This document shows, in pieces, positions 15,400-25,083 of a DNA stretch of 39,007 bases; within the stretch, counting starts at the first letter, position 1, and every line of letters begins with the position of its first letter. Source of the stretch: Cytophagales bacterium (GTDB lineage: Bacteria; Bacteroidota; Bacteroidia; Cytophagales; CCMP332); the NCBI GenBank assembly GCA_028279065.1, contig JANQSY010000081.1:1-39007 (forward strand), read 5' to 3'. Below the pieces are notes generated by a model. That model searched no databases, was not told the DNA's origin, and saw nothing but the letters and a program-made list of their open reading frames with translations. The position numbers and the translations under genes are program-made.

Positions 15400-15489
15400 A
15401 AACAATCTGATTTGGGAGCCATAAAAGACCCATCCCTCAACCATATACGCTTATGAGCAGTTTTCGTTTTCAAAAGCCTCATTTTTGGA

Positions 15490-15497
15490 TATTTTTG
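15490..15497 (+). promoter_or_regulatory. Candidate -7 element deciding the start of the propeller-SpoIIE gene
   Basis: TATTTTTG matches TAnnTTTG exactly. If used, transcription begins near 15503, after the TTG at 15485 and before the GTG at 15518, so it favours the GTG as translation start with a leader of about 15 nt. The -33 element is poor. Confidence 0.35.
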
Positions 15498-15517
15498 GCT
15501 ACACATCGCCCTGGCTT

Positions 15518-18500
15518 GTGAATTCTATCCTCAAATCCCAAATCAACAATCGCTTACTCTATTTCTTTGGAATAGCAGGACTCCTGATACTTTCTTATCG
15601 ATCCGTTGCCCAGGAAGGCCGTCCGTTTATCAGGCATTACAGCAATGAGGAGATCGGGGCTACAACCATTTACTGGTCCATGGAGCAAGATTCCACCGGA
15701 TGGATGTACTTTGGGAGCTCAGTGGGCCTGGTGATTTTCGATGGAATAAACTGGTCACTGGTCCCGGTTGAGAATAGCTCGACCATCCGATCGCTCGCTT
15801 ATGATGAGGAGAATAATCGGATCTATGCGGGTGCACAGGGGGAACTGGGATTCTTCGACCTCGATTCCATGGGGAACAGGATCTACCATTCACTCATGCT
15901 TCATATTCCGGAGGAAGATCGGGGCTTCAAGGATATATGGAAGACATACGTCCGCCCTGATGGGGTTTATTTTCAAACCTGGTCCCAGGTGTTCAGGTGG
16001 AATGGAAAGGAAATGGATATTTGGAAGGCTGAAGCAAGATTTCATCAATCCTTTTTTGTCAACAATACCTACTGGATCAAGGAAAATGGGGTCGGGCTCC
16101 TCTTGATGGACCACGATACATTGCACCTGCCAAAGGGCTCGGATATTCTTGCTAACCTCAGGATCTATTCCCTCCTTCCATGGAAAGATGGAAAAATGAT
16201 AGCAGGAACAAGGGAAGAAGGATTCAAGATCCTGCATTACCGGCCATTTCAGGACAGCCTCGTGGTACATGATCTCCCAACAAATGATCAGGAATTCCTG
16301 CTCAGCAGCAATTTCTATGGCGGATTAAGATTAAAGTCCGGAGGCTACCTATTTAACACAACCATCCATGGTATTTTCTTCCTGGATGAGGAAGGGCGTA
16401 TTCATCGGAAATTAAACAAGCAAACGGGTCTGCCAATTGACAATGTCAAGTCGATGTTTGAGGACAGGGAGGGGTCGGTATGGCTCGCAACCAACAATGG
16501 GATCATCAGGGTAGATTTCACTGACCCGATCTCCTTCTTTGGAGAGACTGAGGAGCTTTTCGGTAGAGTTTACGCCGTAAATATCTTCAAGGATAAACTC
16601 ATTGCCGGAAATGGTCAGGGGATCTTTGAATATGATGGCCAAAACTTTAAAAATCTTGAAGGCCTCGAAGGACTATGCTGGGATATAGAAAAGGTAGAAT
16701 TTAAGGGTCAGGAGTCCCTGCTGGTTTCAAACGACAAGGGGATCTTTTATTGGGACCAGAATAGGGCTGTGCAGATCTCGGATCAAAATGCGTATGACCT
16801 GGAGTCCTCGAAAGCCCACCCAGGACATGTCCTTGCAGGGGGACTGATCCTTAAGAACAAAAATGGGAAGTGGGAGGCTGCATATAAATTTGAAGATATG
16901 GTGGGAGATATTCTTGTCAACACCGAGGATTGCCATGCCAATCTTTGGTACTCAACCAGGCGGCACGGAGTATACCAGGTTGGAGCCCACGATTTCAATA
17001 CAGCCGCGTACAGGATCCACCATTACGACACAAATATGGGCCTTCCAAATCTGATCTTTCCCAGGGTAATAATCTGGGCATGCGATGTTCTGCTTTGGAC
17101 CACCGAAGGCATCTACAAATTCGATGTGGAATCTCATCACTTTTTCTACGATTCCCTGTTAAATAAGGAGCTTACCATTGAAGGTGGAACACTTTCCAAT
17201 CTCACCGTTGATAAGGATGGGGGGCTTTGGGCATATTCATTACTTGACAGGATAGAGGAGTTTCAGATGATCAGGGCCACCATGGATCAGGATGGGAACC
17301 TGATCACCCAAAACCTTAGCTCTCTGAAAAAAAGCTCTTCCTTATCACTGAACAATCTTCACCAGGAAGAAAACGTCTATTGGTTCAGCTCTCCAAATGG
17401 AGTTGTTCGCTATGACTATGATCTGGAAGACAAGTTCTCCAAGGGTCCTGGTTTCGTTACACAGATCGACTGGTTGCCCCTCGATGTCGAAAATGAATCC
17501 CAAGTGATCGGGGATTTCTCTTCCGGAATGAAGCTTAAGATCCTCAAGAACCAGTTGGAAATAGATCAGGAGTATCTAAAGCCCCCAACCGAAAGGCAGG
17601 TACTCCCGTTTAAGCACAACTCCCAGATCTTCGATGTCACTTCGATCTATTTCAAAAGCCCTGAAAAACTCAGTTACCGTTACCGATTGGAAGGGAAAGA
17701 GATGGAGTGGTCGGATTGGGTTTCCGATAATTCTCAGATCTATTTTAATCTCAGAGAAGGCGATTATGAACTCATGGTTGAAACCAGGAATGTATATGGA
17801 GAGAGGGGCCGATCTATCAGCCTGGCCTTTGAAGTGCTTCCTCCATGGTACAGAACCATTCCCGCTTTCATATCATATCTGTTCTTATTCGGCCTCTCCC
17901 TTTTCGCCGCTGCCAGGATCTCGGCAATAAGGTTGAGAAGACAAAAGAAAATGCTCGAAAAGGTAGTCAACGAAAGGACCAGTGAGATTCGACACCAAAA
18001 AGAGGAAATTGAGAAGAAGAACACTGAACTGGAGCAACAAAAGGAGGAGATACAGGCAACCGCTGAAAATCTGAAAATGGCGAATGAATCCATAGCTGAT
18101 CAAAAGTCCATCATTGAGAAAAAGAACCTTGACATCACGGACAGTATCCAGTACGCTAAGTACATCCAGGAGGCCATGCTACCCCAATTGGGAGAGATCA
18201 AACGATCCCTAAAGGACTCCTTCATTCTTTTCAAGCCAAAGGACATTGTCAGCGGAGATTTCTTCTGGTATGCAGAAGCCAGGGGCCTCAAGATAGTGGC
18301 GGCGGTGGATTGTACCGGACATGGAGTTCCCGGAGCCTTTATGAGTATGCTTGGTAGCACACTTCTGCAACAGGTGATCTTCGAGAAACACGCCACCGAT
18401 GCAGGGGAGATCCTGACCTTATTGAACGAAGGGGTCAGGGAGTCCTTGTCACAACAGGATTCACATAATCGCGACGGAATGGACCTGGCACTTTGTGTTA

Positions 18501-18886
18501 TAGACGAGAAAAAGAAAACCGTTAATTACGCAGGAGCAAAGAATCCCCTGGTATTTATCGATAAATCCAATGGCATTCAAACCATTCGTGGTGACAAGTT
18601 CCCAATTGGGGGCTTTCAGGTGGAGGGAGAAGTTCGCTTTAATAGCCATAAACTGGAAATAAAGGAACCAACCACGATCTATATGTTTTCAGATGGGTTC
18701 CAGGACCAGTTCGGGGGGCCAAAGGGAAAGAAATATATGATCAAGCAGTTAAAGGGAGATTTCGAAAGGATCTGGAACAAGGAAGGCTTCGATCAACTGG
18801 CCTATCTGGAAAAGAAATTCAATGACTGGAGGGGACGCCATGAGCAGCTGGATGATATCCTGGTCATGGGCTTTAAACTTGAGTAA
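15518..18886 (+). CDS. Propeller/Y_Y_Y sensor fused to SpoIIE-type PP2C phosphatase
   Basis: 1122 residues from a GTG at 15518, chosen over a TTG at 15485 because a perfect -7 box lies between them and the GTG gives a typical signal peptide; no ATG exists in the open frame before the propeller. Order: signal sequence (1-32), two-component-regulator propeller repeats (about 45-680, including DREGSVWLATNNGI), Y_Y_Y domain (about 695-775, YRYRLEGKEMEWSDW), one transmembrane helix (about 783-803), coiled coil (about 815-885, KKNTELEQQKEEI), then SpoIIE/PP2C phosphatase (about 890-1122) with SGDFFWY and VDCTGHGVPGAFM carrying metal-binding Asp. It should sense a periplasmic ligand and dephosphorylate a cytosolic Ser/Thr target, typically a STAS protein. 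No kinase or receiver domain is present. Confidence 0.93.
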   Translation: MNSILKSQINNRLLYFFGIAGLLILSYRSVAQEGRPFIRHYSNEEIGATTIYWSMEQDSTGWMYFGSSVGLVIFDGINWSLVPVENSSTIRSLAYDEENNRIYAGAQGELGFFDLDSMGNRIYHSLMLHIPEEDRGFKDIWKTYVRPDGVYFQTWSQVFRWNGKEMDIWKAEARFHQSFFVNNTYWIKENGVGLLLMDHDTLHLPKGSDILANLRIYSLLPWKDGKMIAGTREEGFKILHYRPFQDSLVVHDLPTNDQEFLLSSNFYGGLRLKSGGYLFNTTIHGIFFLDEEGRIHRKLNKQTGLPIDNVKSMFEDREGSVWLATNNGIIRVDFTDPISFFGETEELFGRVYAVNIFKDKLIAGNGQGIFEYDGQNFKNLEGLEGLCWDIEKVEFKGQESLLVSNDKGIFYWDQNRAVQISDQNAYDLESSKAHPGHVLAGGLILKNKNGKWEAAYKFEDMVGDILVNTEDCHANLWYSTRRHGVYQVGAHDFNTAAYRIHHYDTNMGLPNLIFPRVIIWACDVLLWTTEGIYKFDVESHHFFYDSLLNKELTIEGGTLSNLTVDKDGGLWAYSLLDRIEEFQMIRATMDQDGNLITQNLSSLKKSSSLSLNNLHQEENVYWFSSPNGVVRYDYDLEDKFSKGPGFVTQIDWLPLDVENESQVIGDFSSGMKLKILKNQLEIDQEYLKPPTERQVLPFKHNSQIFDVTSIYFKSPEKLSYRYRLEGKEMEWSDWVSDNSQIYFNLREGDYELMVETRNVYGERGRSISLAFEVLPPWYRTIPAFISYLFLFGLSLFAAARISAIRLRRQKKMLEKVVNERTSEIRHQKEEIEKKNTELEQQKEEIQATAENLKMANESIADQKSIIEKKNLDITDSIQYAKYIQEAMLPQLGEIKRSLKDSFILFKPKDIVSGDFFWYAEARGLKIVAAVDCTGHGVPGAFMSMLGSTLLQQVIFEKHATDAGEILTLLNEGVRESLSQQDSHNRDGMDLALCVIDEKKKTVNYAGAKNPLVFIDKSNGIQTIRGDKFPIGGFQVEGEVRFNSHKLEIKEPTTIYMFSDGFQDQFGGPKGKKYMIKQLKGDFERIWNKEGFDQLAYLEKKFNDWRGRHEQLDDILVMGFKLE

Positions 18887-18889
18887 AAC

Positions 18890-19309
18890 CTATATCTCTA
18901 TCCTTGCGAACAAGTTAAGCCATTCCTCGGCTTTGGGTTGACTGGTGAAAAGTCGGGTCTGATAACTGGCGTTGGGATCCTCCGCAAAGTAGAAGGTCAG
19001 CAATTGCTTTTCAACCGGTCTTTTTGATAAAAAAGCGATCACCTTGGTATTCTTAACATTTTCAGGGGATTCAAAGATCTTCCAGGCATTAGAATCCGAG
19101 GACTTGATTGGCCTGGTGTCAACCAGTACGCTTTGTTTTTTCCCTTCAGCCAGCAGGGATGTCCTTGCTTCCTGGATTTCCAAATTATCCTCTACCTGAA
19201 CATGAACGCCTTCTTTGAACTCAACTACAACAATTCCATCCTTTCTGCACCAAACCCTGGCGGATCTGGTTTCAATTGCATTGATATTGTCTAGCACGCC
19301 TGTTTTCAT
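18890..19309 (-). CDS. STAS/SpoIIAA-like DUF7793 family protein
   Basis: 139-residue cytosolic protein. The pattern ETRSARVWCRKDGIVVVEF followed by LVDTRPIKSSDSNAWKIFES and a C-terminal RLFTSQPKAEEWLN resembles the Bacteroidetes DUF7793 group, which is predicted to have a SpoIIAA-like (STAS-type) fold. Role unproven. It ends 3 bp from the stop of the SpoIIE-phosphatase gene and faces it, which invites a partner-switch hypothesis; however it is not in the same operon and its phosphorylatable Ser is not obvious (several Ser lie near the LVDTRPIKSSDS loop). Family assignment is from memory of the sequence pattern and is moderate. Confidence 0.75.
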   Translation of the reverse strand: MKTGVLDNINAIETRSARVWCRKDGIVVVEFKEGVHVQVEDNLEIQEARTSLLAEGKKQSVLVDTRPIKSSDSNAWKIFESPENVKNTKVIAFLSKRPVEKQLLTFYFAEDPNASYQTRLFTSQPKAEEWLNLFARIEI

Positions 19310-19400
19310 AATTTTTACAAGGATAGCATAAAGTTAGAAATAATGATGAGCAGGCCCAGCCTTATTAAATGAAAAAAAGTCAAAGTAACTTTACCCTAAT

Positions 19401-21071
19401 ATGCGGTTGATCAAAATATTACCTTCAGTCCTGATCTTGCTTTCAGGTCTCCTGCTTTCATCCGGGTTTTCTGAGAATCGGGAGGAGCTTTATGTTAAGA
19501 TCCTTAAGCCTGAATCCAACCTTGATGCGGAGCTCTTGACCAGAGTCTCTATCGACCACCGGAGTTCTCAGGAACTTTACGCATACCTAAATGCCAGCAC
19601 GAAAGCCCTGCTGGATCAGGCTGGAATCCAATACGAGGTTCAAACACATCCTGGAAAGGCCACTCCCAGAACCCAGGTAAAGATGGGTTCAACAGGACCA
19701 CCCTGGGACCAATATCCAACCTATCAGGAATACCTTGATCTGATGCAGGCTTTGGAAGATAGTTTCCCAAACCTTTGCCAGAGGATAGATATCGGCAATT
19801 CGGTTAATGGTAAAAAACTTTTGTTCCTTAAGATCTCGGACAATGTAACTGTAGACGAGGCTGAGCCAGAGTTCCTTTATTCCTCTACCATGCACGGAGA
19901 TGAGACAGCTGGCTATGTTTTTCTTCTGAGATTGGCGTATGAACTCCTTCATGATTATGGCGCCGATCCTCTGGCAAAAAAACTGGTTGACAGTTTGGAG
20001 ATCTTCATAAATCCCTTGGCAAACCCTGATGGGATTTACGCTACATCGGATACCAGTATATGGGGAGCAACCAGATTCAATGCCAACGGTTTCGACCTAA
20101 ACCGGAATTTCCCAGACCCTGATAACGGCTTTCTTCCCGGGGGGCCCAGGCAGATCGAAGCCCTGAAAATGATGAACTTCATGGAGGGCAGGAACATCCA
20201 CCTCTCAGCAAATATCCACTCGGGGGCAGAAGTCATGAATTATCCCTGGGATACCTGGCAAAAAAGGCATACAGATAATGATTGGTTCATATATATCTGC
20301 AGAGAATACGCCGATACTGCTCAGGCAAACAGCCCTGCAGGATATATGACCTATTTAAATAATGGGATCACAAATGGATGGGACTGGTATGAGATCGCAG
20401 GCGGAAGGCAGGATTACGCAACCTATTTCCTGAGGGGAAGAGAGGTAACCATTGAATTGAGTAATACCAAGGTCCTGCCCTCATCCCAATTGGATTCATA
20501 TTATAACTACAACAGGGCTTCCATGCTCAATTTTATGGAGCAGGCTCTTTTCGGACTACAGGGATCCGTTACTGATTCAATCACAGGGAGTCCCCTTTAT
20601 GCAAAAATTGAGATCCCCGGAATAGATAAGGATCAGAGTTCGGTCTTCAGTGATTCGGTATATGGGTTCTATGCACGTTATCTCGACTCGGGAAACTATA
20701 CTCTTGAATTCTCCGCACTGGGTTATGAAACCAAGGTTGTTCAGGGAGTACAGTTGGACCTAAACAAAAAAAACATCCTTGATGTGCAATTATCGCCAGC
20801 TATTGTTGGTCTCATTTCGGAAACCATCGAGGAACCAAAAATCTGGCCTAACCCCTCGACCGGAAGGATCAATATTGCTTTTCAGGAAAATATGAAGGAT
20901 CAAATCCTGGAGATGCACATTTACTCCAACACCGGGAAGGTTGAGATTATCAGGAAAGGCCAGACTTCTGATCTAAGCATGCTGGACCTGGACCTTAAGC
21001 CCGGGATTTACTTTGTCAAATTATCCTGCCTGGGAGTGCAGTGGACCAGGAAGCTGGTGATCAGCCCCTGA
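19401..21071 (+). CDS. Secreted M14 zinc carboxypeptidase with T9SS sorting domain
   Basis: 556 residues. Signal peptide 1-22; prodomain-like segment 28-100; M14 catalytic domain about 105-380 with zinc ligands H165 and E168 (HGDE), substrate-binding N234-R235 (DLNRNF), third zinc ligand H273 (NIHSGAE) and catalytic E352 (VTIELSN); a carboxypeptidase-regulatory-like beta domain about 385-465; T9SS type A tail about 480-556 ([12 protein letters not shown], then [12 protein letters not shown]). It removes C-terminal residues from peptides outside the cell. All catalytic residues are present. The 3' end overlaps convergent aspS by 11 bp. Confidence 0.95.
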   Translation: MRLIKILPSVLILLSGLLLSSGFSENREELYVKILKPESNLDAELLTRVSIDHRSSQELYAYLNASTKALLDQAGIQYEVQTHPGKATPRTQVKMGSTGPPWDQYPTYQEYLDLMQALEDSFPNLCQRIDIGNSVNGKKLLFLKISDNVTVDEAEPEFLYSSTMHGDETAGYVFLLRLAYELLHDYGADPLAKKLVDSLEIFINPLANPDGIYATSDTSIWGATRFNANGFDLNRNFPDPDNGFLPGGPRQIEALKMMNFMEGRNIHLSANIHSGAEVMNYPWDTWQKRHTDNDWFIYICREYADTAQANSPAGYMTYLNNGITNGWDWYEIAGGRQDYATYFLRGREVTIELSNTKVLPSSQLDSYYNYNRASMLNFMEQALFGLQGSVTDSITGSPLYAKIEIPGIDKDQSSVFSDSVYGFYARYLDSGNYTLEFSALGYETKVVQGVQLDLNKKNILDVQLSPAIVGLISETIEEPKIWPNPSTGRINIAFQENMKDQILEMHIYSNTGKVEIIRKGQTSDLSMLDLDLKPGIYFVKLSCLGVQWTRKLVISP

Positions 21072-22806
21072 CCTTTAGGTTGAGCTCTTTTAATTGTTCC
21101 TCTGAGATCATTGAAGGGCTGTTCAGCATTACATCCCTTGCCGCGTTATTCTTAGGAAAGGCTATGTAATCCCTGATGGATTCTGAGCCTCCCATAATCG
21201 AACAAAGCCTGTCAAAACCAAAAGCAATCCCGCCGTGCGGAGGAGCACCATATTCAAGGGCCTCCATCAGAAAACCAAACTTTTCGTTTGCTTCTTCCTC
21301 GGTTAGTCCCAGGGCTTTAAAAACCTTCTCCTGAACATCCCTTTTGTGGATCCTGACAGAGCCGCCACCAACTTCCACTCCATTGATCACCATATCATAT
21401 GCGTTGGCTAAAAGGGATCCAGGATCGGTTTCGATCAATGCCAAGTGCTCTTTTTTGGGAGAGGTAAAGGGGTGGTGGATGGCATTGAATCTTTTTCCTT
21501 CCTCATCGTATTCGAACATCGGAAAATCATAGACCCATAGGGGTTTGAATTCTTCCTTCTTCCTAAGGCCAAGACGATCGCCCAACTCCAATCTCAACTC
21601 CGAAGCAGCAAAGAGGGTCCGATTGGCTTCTCCGGCAAGGATCAACAACATATCCTCCTTCCCAGCATTGGCATGGTCCATCCAGGATCGAAGTTCTTCT
21701 TTCGAGAAGAATTTATCCACGGATGATTTCAGCTCACCATCATTATACTTCACATAAACCAGCCCGCCGGCCCCAACCTGGGGGCGCCTCACGAAATCGG
21801 TCAGCGCATCGATCTGCTTTCTTGAGTAAGAGCTTCCACCCTCCAGGACCACTCCAACGACCCTTTCGGAATCATCAAAGACCTTAAAACCTTTTCCTTT
21901 TGCATGTTCCTCCAGGTGGACCAATTCCATCCCGAATCTCATATCTGGACGGTCTGTCCCAAACCTGTGCATTGACTCTGAATAACTGATCCTTTCATAT
22001 TCAGGGAGTTCTGTCCCGAGGACATTTTTGAACAACTCCTTAATAAGTCCTTCAAAGGTTTCCATTACATCCTCCATGCTAACGAAGCTCATCTCACAAT
22101 CGATCTGCGTGAACTCCGGTTGCCTGTCCGCCCTGAGATCCTCATCCCTAAAACATTTGACGATCTGGAAATACCGGTCATAACCGGAGATCATCAATAG
22201 TTGCTTGAAGGTTTGTGGAGATTGCGGCAAAGCATAGAATTCTGAGGGATGTAGTCTGGATGGCACCACATAGTCCCTTGCCCCTTCTGGGGTGGATTTG
22301 ATCAAAAATGGGGTTTCAATCTCGGTAAACCCAAAACCATCCAGGCATTTACGGGTCTCCTGAAGGAGCTTATGCCTAAGGGTTATATTCCTTTGCAGGG
22401 GGGGTCTCCGGAGATCCAAATACCTGTATTTCATCCTCAATTCCTCTCCACCATCACTTTCCTCCTCAATTGTAAAAGGGGGCGTTTTGGATTCGTTGAG
22501 GACCTCGATCTTTTCCGGTCTGATCTCGATATCACCGGTTGATAATTCTGGATTCTTTGAAAACCTTTCGCTTACCTCACCTTCCACCTGGATAACGAAT
22601 TCCCGTCCAAATCCCTTAGACATCTCGATCAATGCAGGATCGGAGACCCCCTCTTCAAGTATCATCTGAGTTAAACCAAACCTATCTCGAAGGTCCACCC
22701 ACTTGATCGATCCCTTATCCCGGACCCTTTGAATCCAGCCGGAGAGAACCACTTTTTTGCCTTTATCGGCAATTCTCAGCTCCCCACAATTATGCGTTCT
22801 GTACAT
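21061..22806 (-). CDS. aspS: Aspartyl-tRNA synthetase
   Basis: 581 residues from the ATG at 22806 ([11 protein letters not shown], the usual N-terminus); a TTG at 22827 would lie within a -7 promoter box and is rejected. N-terminal OB-fold anticodon-binding domain ([14 protein letters not shown]), class II core motif 1 ([10 protein letters not shown]), motif 2 ([16 protein letters not shown]), bacterial GAD insertion (about 290-410) and motif 3 ([10 protein letters not shown]). Charges tRNA-Asp with aspartate. Whether it also charges tRNA-Asn cannot be told from this window. Divergent from the lipoprotein-ABC-glycosyltransferase operon and convergent with the M14 gene. Confidence 0.98.
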   Translation of the reverse strand: MYRTHNCGELRIADKGKKVVLSGWIQRVRDKGSIKWVDLRDRFGLTQMILEEGVSDPALIEMSKGFGREFVIQVEGEVSERFSKNPELSTGDIEIRPEKIEVLNESKTPPFTIEEESDGGEELRMKYRYLDLRRPPLQRNITLRHKLLQETRKCLDGFGFTEIETPFLIKSTPEGARDYVVPSRLHPSEFYALPQSPQTFKQLLMISGYDRYFQIVKCFRDEDLRADRQPEFTQIDCEMSFVSMEDVMETFEGLIKELFKNVLGTELPEYERISYSESMHRFGTDRPDMRFGMELVHLEEHAKGKGFKVFDDSERVVGVVLEGGSSYSRKQIDALTDFVRRPQVGAGGLVYVKYNDGELKSSVDKFFSKEELRSWMDHANAGKEDMLLILAGEANRTLFAASELRLELGDRLGLRKKEEFKPLWVYDFPMFEYDEEGKRFNAIHHPFTSPKKEHLALIETDPGSLLANAYDMVINGVEVGGGSVRIHKRDVQEKVFKALGLTEEEANEKFGFLMEALEYGAPPHGGIAFGFDRLCSIMGGSESIRDYIAFPKNNAARDVMLNSPSMISEEQLKELNLKVRG

Positions 22807-22824
22807 TCCTTTGAATTTGTGCCG

Positions 22825-22832
22825 CAAAATTA
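22825..22832 (-). promoter_or_regulatory. Candidate -7 element of aspS
   Basis: Minus-strand TAATTTTG is an exact TAnnTTTG match, predicting a start near 22819 and a leader of about 12 nt to the ATG at 22806. No clear -33 TTTG lies 19-21 bp upstream. Confidence 0.45.
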
Positions 22833-22866
22833 GAATAACTTAGCCCTCCTCATTAATTTTCGGATA

Positions 22867-22898
22867 TTGATATTTCGCATATTAAAAGGTTATTTTTG
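22867..22898 (+). promoter_or_regulatory. Candidate promoter of the lipoprotein-ABC-glycosyltransferase operon
   Basis: TTG at 22867-22869, a 21-bp spacer and TATTTTTG at 22891-22898, an exact TAnnTTTG. The -7 box covers the TTG at 22896 that would be the longest start of the first gene, arguing that translation begins further downstream. Confidence 0.45.
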
Positions 22899-22913
22899 GG
22901 GAAAGCCAATATT

Positions 22914-24446
22914 TTGAAATTGCTCTTTTTAACGAATTTCAGGAGAAGGGACGTCGCACTAATCGCAGTTTGCCTAGCTATTCTTTTTTCCTCCTGCTCA
23001 AAGAAGAAGCACCCTGAAAAATATATTCCAAGGGATGCTGCCATAGTTACCACACTGGATATTCAAAGCATGGCGGTTAAGGTCATGGACCTTAACCTCC
23101 TTTTCGATGAGCATATGTTCTGGAATATAACACCTCAAGCTGACCCTGGAATAGTGTCAGACACTATTGGAGAAATCCCCATCATCGAATCAGGATTGGA
23201 TTTTGTAAGTAGGTTCTACCTTGTTTCCGGATTCTCTGAAGGTGAGGTTCCCAGTTATATGGGTTTGATCCTTCCCCTCGCCGACCATAGGGCATTCAGA
23301 AAGTTTGCCGTTTCCAGGTCTGACCAGAAAATGACGGTCTCCCCAAATAATGTTCATTACACCTACCTGAGGAGAGGAGGTATCATGGGTTGGAACAAGG
23401 AGGTGGCGATCTACCTTGTTGCCGGAGAAAGAAGACTTGATTCATCCCTTGAAGGGGAATTGTTCAGGATGTTCTCACTTCGAGAGGATCATATGCTGGT
23501 AAATTTTTACCCAAGCTTTGGTCAACTACAAGAGAGATCTTACGATATAGGCTTTTGGATGAACCTCAAGCATTTAAAACATTCACCTCTTCCTATAACC
23601 CGTTATCTTGCCCAAGGAACTCTGGAGGACGGTACCTATACCGGGGTTGTAAACTTCAATGATGGGGCTGTAGATATAACCACAACACTGGAAACTTCAG
23701 AAAAAGGGGAAGAAGTCCATGTTTTGAAGAACAGCATTGATCTGGAGGTTTGGGATCATATTGCCAGCGAAAAGATCTCCGCCGCTGCATGCCTGGGCTT
23801 GAATATGGAAACCATCTACGAAGAGTTCAAGGCAGATGGGATCTTCAACCAGGCAAACAGTTATCTGAGCTTCCTGAATATCACCTTGGAGGACCTTATA
23901 GGGCATCTTTCAGGAGATATATCGGCAATTCTATTGGAGCCAAAGGAAGAGGGCGAGGACCATCGATTCTTCATAGAACTAGGAATGAAGGACCAGGAGG
24001 TTTCCGATCAGATTATCAATAGGTTAAAAGAGCTTGGTGTACTAAGCCCTAACCGGGATGCATATCTATTGATGAACAAGTTCACTCTTGTAGAAAAGAA
24101 AAAGAAACTCTTGCTGACCAATGATTCCGATCTCAAGGATACCCAATTCGATCCCGGATCAGATGCTATGACATTTAAGAATAAGGCTGATCAGAATTCC
24201 CTGATCTTCTTTTTGCATTTTCCTTCTATTCCAGACTACCTGCTAAACCAATATGGAAATCAACTTCAATCGTTCAGTCTGAATGTTGACCAGCTGGAAA
24301 GCATTCAGGTATTGCAGGGGTCATTGATGGACCAGAAAGCCGAGGGCTCTGTTAAGATCCAATTCCTGGATCATGAAACCAATAGCCTTCTTCAGATCGT
24401 TAATTACGTCAAGGAAATGTCATCTTCCGAGGAAGAAGGGGCTTAA
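22914..24446 (+). CDS. DUF4836-like lipoprotein, first gene of envelope operon
   Basis: About 510 residues. No ATG or GTG exists in the open frame before the signal sequence; TTGs at 22896, 22914 and 22920 are candidates, and 22914 is preferred because the promoter -7 box covers 22896. Signal sequence with FRRRD, hydrophobic stretch and LFSSC lipidation site, then SKKKHPEKYIPRDAAIVTTL, resembling the start of Bacteroidetes DUF4836 lipoproteins (KYIPxDAxxV). The rest is soluble and alternates strand and helix; function unknown. Seven bp separate it from the ABC ATPase gene, so it heads an operon of ABC transporter and glycosyltransferases and may be a periplasmic or outer-membrane partner of that exporter. 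Confidence 0.8.
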   Translation: MKLLFLTNFRRRDVALIAVCLAILFSSCSKKKHPEKYIPRDAAIVTTLDIQSMAVKVMDLNLLFDEHMFWNITPQADPGIVSDTIGEIPIIESGLDFVSRFYLVSGFSEGEVPSYMGLILPLADHRAFRKFAVSRSDQKMTVSPNNVHYTYLRRGGIMGWNKEVAIYLVAGERRLDSSLEGELFRMFSLREDHMLVNFYPSFGQLQERSYDIGFWMNLKHLKHSPLPITRYLAQGTLEDGTYTGVVNFNDGAVDITTTLETSEKGEEVHVLKNSIDLEVWDHIASEKISAAACLGLNMETIYEEFKADGIFNQANSYLSFLNITLEDLIGHLSGDISAILLEPKEEGEDHRFFIELGMKDQEVSDQIINRLKELGVLSPNRDAYLLMNKFTLVEKKKKLLLTNDSDLKDTQFDPGSDAMTFKNKADQNSLIFFLHFPSIPDYLLNQYGNQLQSFSLNVDQLESIQVLQGSLMDQKAEGSVKIQFLDHETNSLLQIVNYVKEMSSSEEEGA

Positions 24447-24453
24447 GCCCGGT

Positions 24454-25083
24454 ATGTTCTCAATTCATTCTTTAAAACCCAAATTTTTCGAACCCAACCC
24501 GGAATCACAGGTATGGGGAAAGGAACTTTTGTTTGAAAAGGGCAATAGCTACCGTGTGATTGCACCCTCCGGATCAGGCAAATCAAGTTTTATTCTCTTT
24601 TTATCTGGTCTGAGTGATCAATACTCCGGTGACATCCAGATTTCATCAAAAGGTCTAAAGAGATGCTCACATAGGGAAAAGTCAAGGCTTCGGGCGACCA
24701 GCATCTCCACAGTATTCCAGGACCTCAGGTTGATCAATTCATTGAGCTTGAGAGAGAATCTCCTTTTAAAGGCAGGGCTGGGAAAAGCTCAAATTGAGGA
24801 TATCGAGGACCTTCTAAGGTTTTTTGAACTTGAGGGGATGCAGGATAAAAAGGTGAAACTTCTAAGCCAGGGAGAAAAGCAAAGGGCAGCAATAATTCGG
24901 GCGCTCCTTCAGGATTTTGATTTCCTTCTCCTGGATGAACCATTTTCTCATCTGAATGAGGGCTGGCATTCAAAGACCTGGGACCTTATCAACTCGCAAT
25001 GCAAATCCCGTGGTGCCGGCATAATGCTCACCTCTTTGGACGGAAGTGAAAACTGGGCTTTTGACCATGATCTGATCCTATGA
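24454..25083 (+). CDS. ABC transporter ATP-binding protein (LolD/MacB-like)
   Basis: 209 residues from the ATG at 24454, 7 bp after the preceding stop; a longer reading would overlap the upstream gene. Walker A APSGSGKS (37-44), Q-loop VFQDLRL, signature LSQGEKQRAA and Walker B FDFLLLDEPF are present. Paired by ATGA overlap with an FtsX-like permease, so an envelope lipid or lipoprotein-extracting type of transporter is likely. Oddities: short for the family; the expected switch-loop histidine (TH-D) reads TSLDG, and the D-loop reads SHLN rather than SALD, so ATP turnover may be altered. Substrate unknown. Confidence 0.9.
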   Translation: MFSIHSLKPKFFEPNPESQVWGKELLFEKGNSYRVIAPSGSGKSSFILFLSGLSDQYSGDIQISSKGLKRCSHREKSRLRATSISTVFQDLRLINSLSLRENLLLKAGLGKAQIEDIEDLLRFFELEGMQDKKVKLLSQGEKQRAAIIRALLQDFDFLLLDEPFSHLNEGWHSKTWDLINSQCKSRGAGIMLTSLDGSENWAFDHDLIL

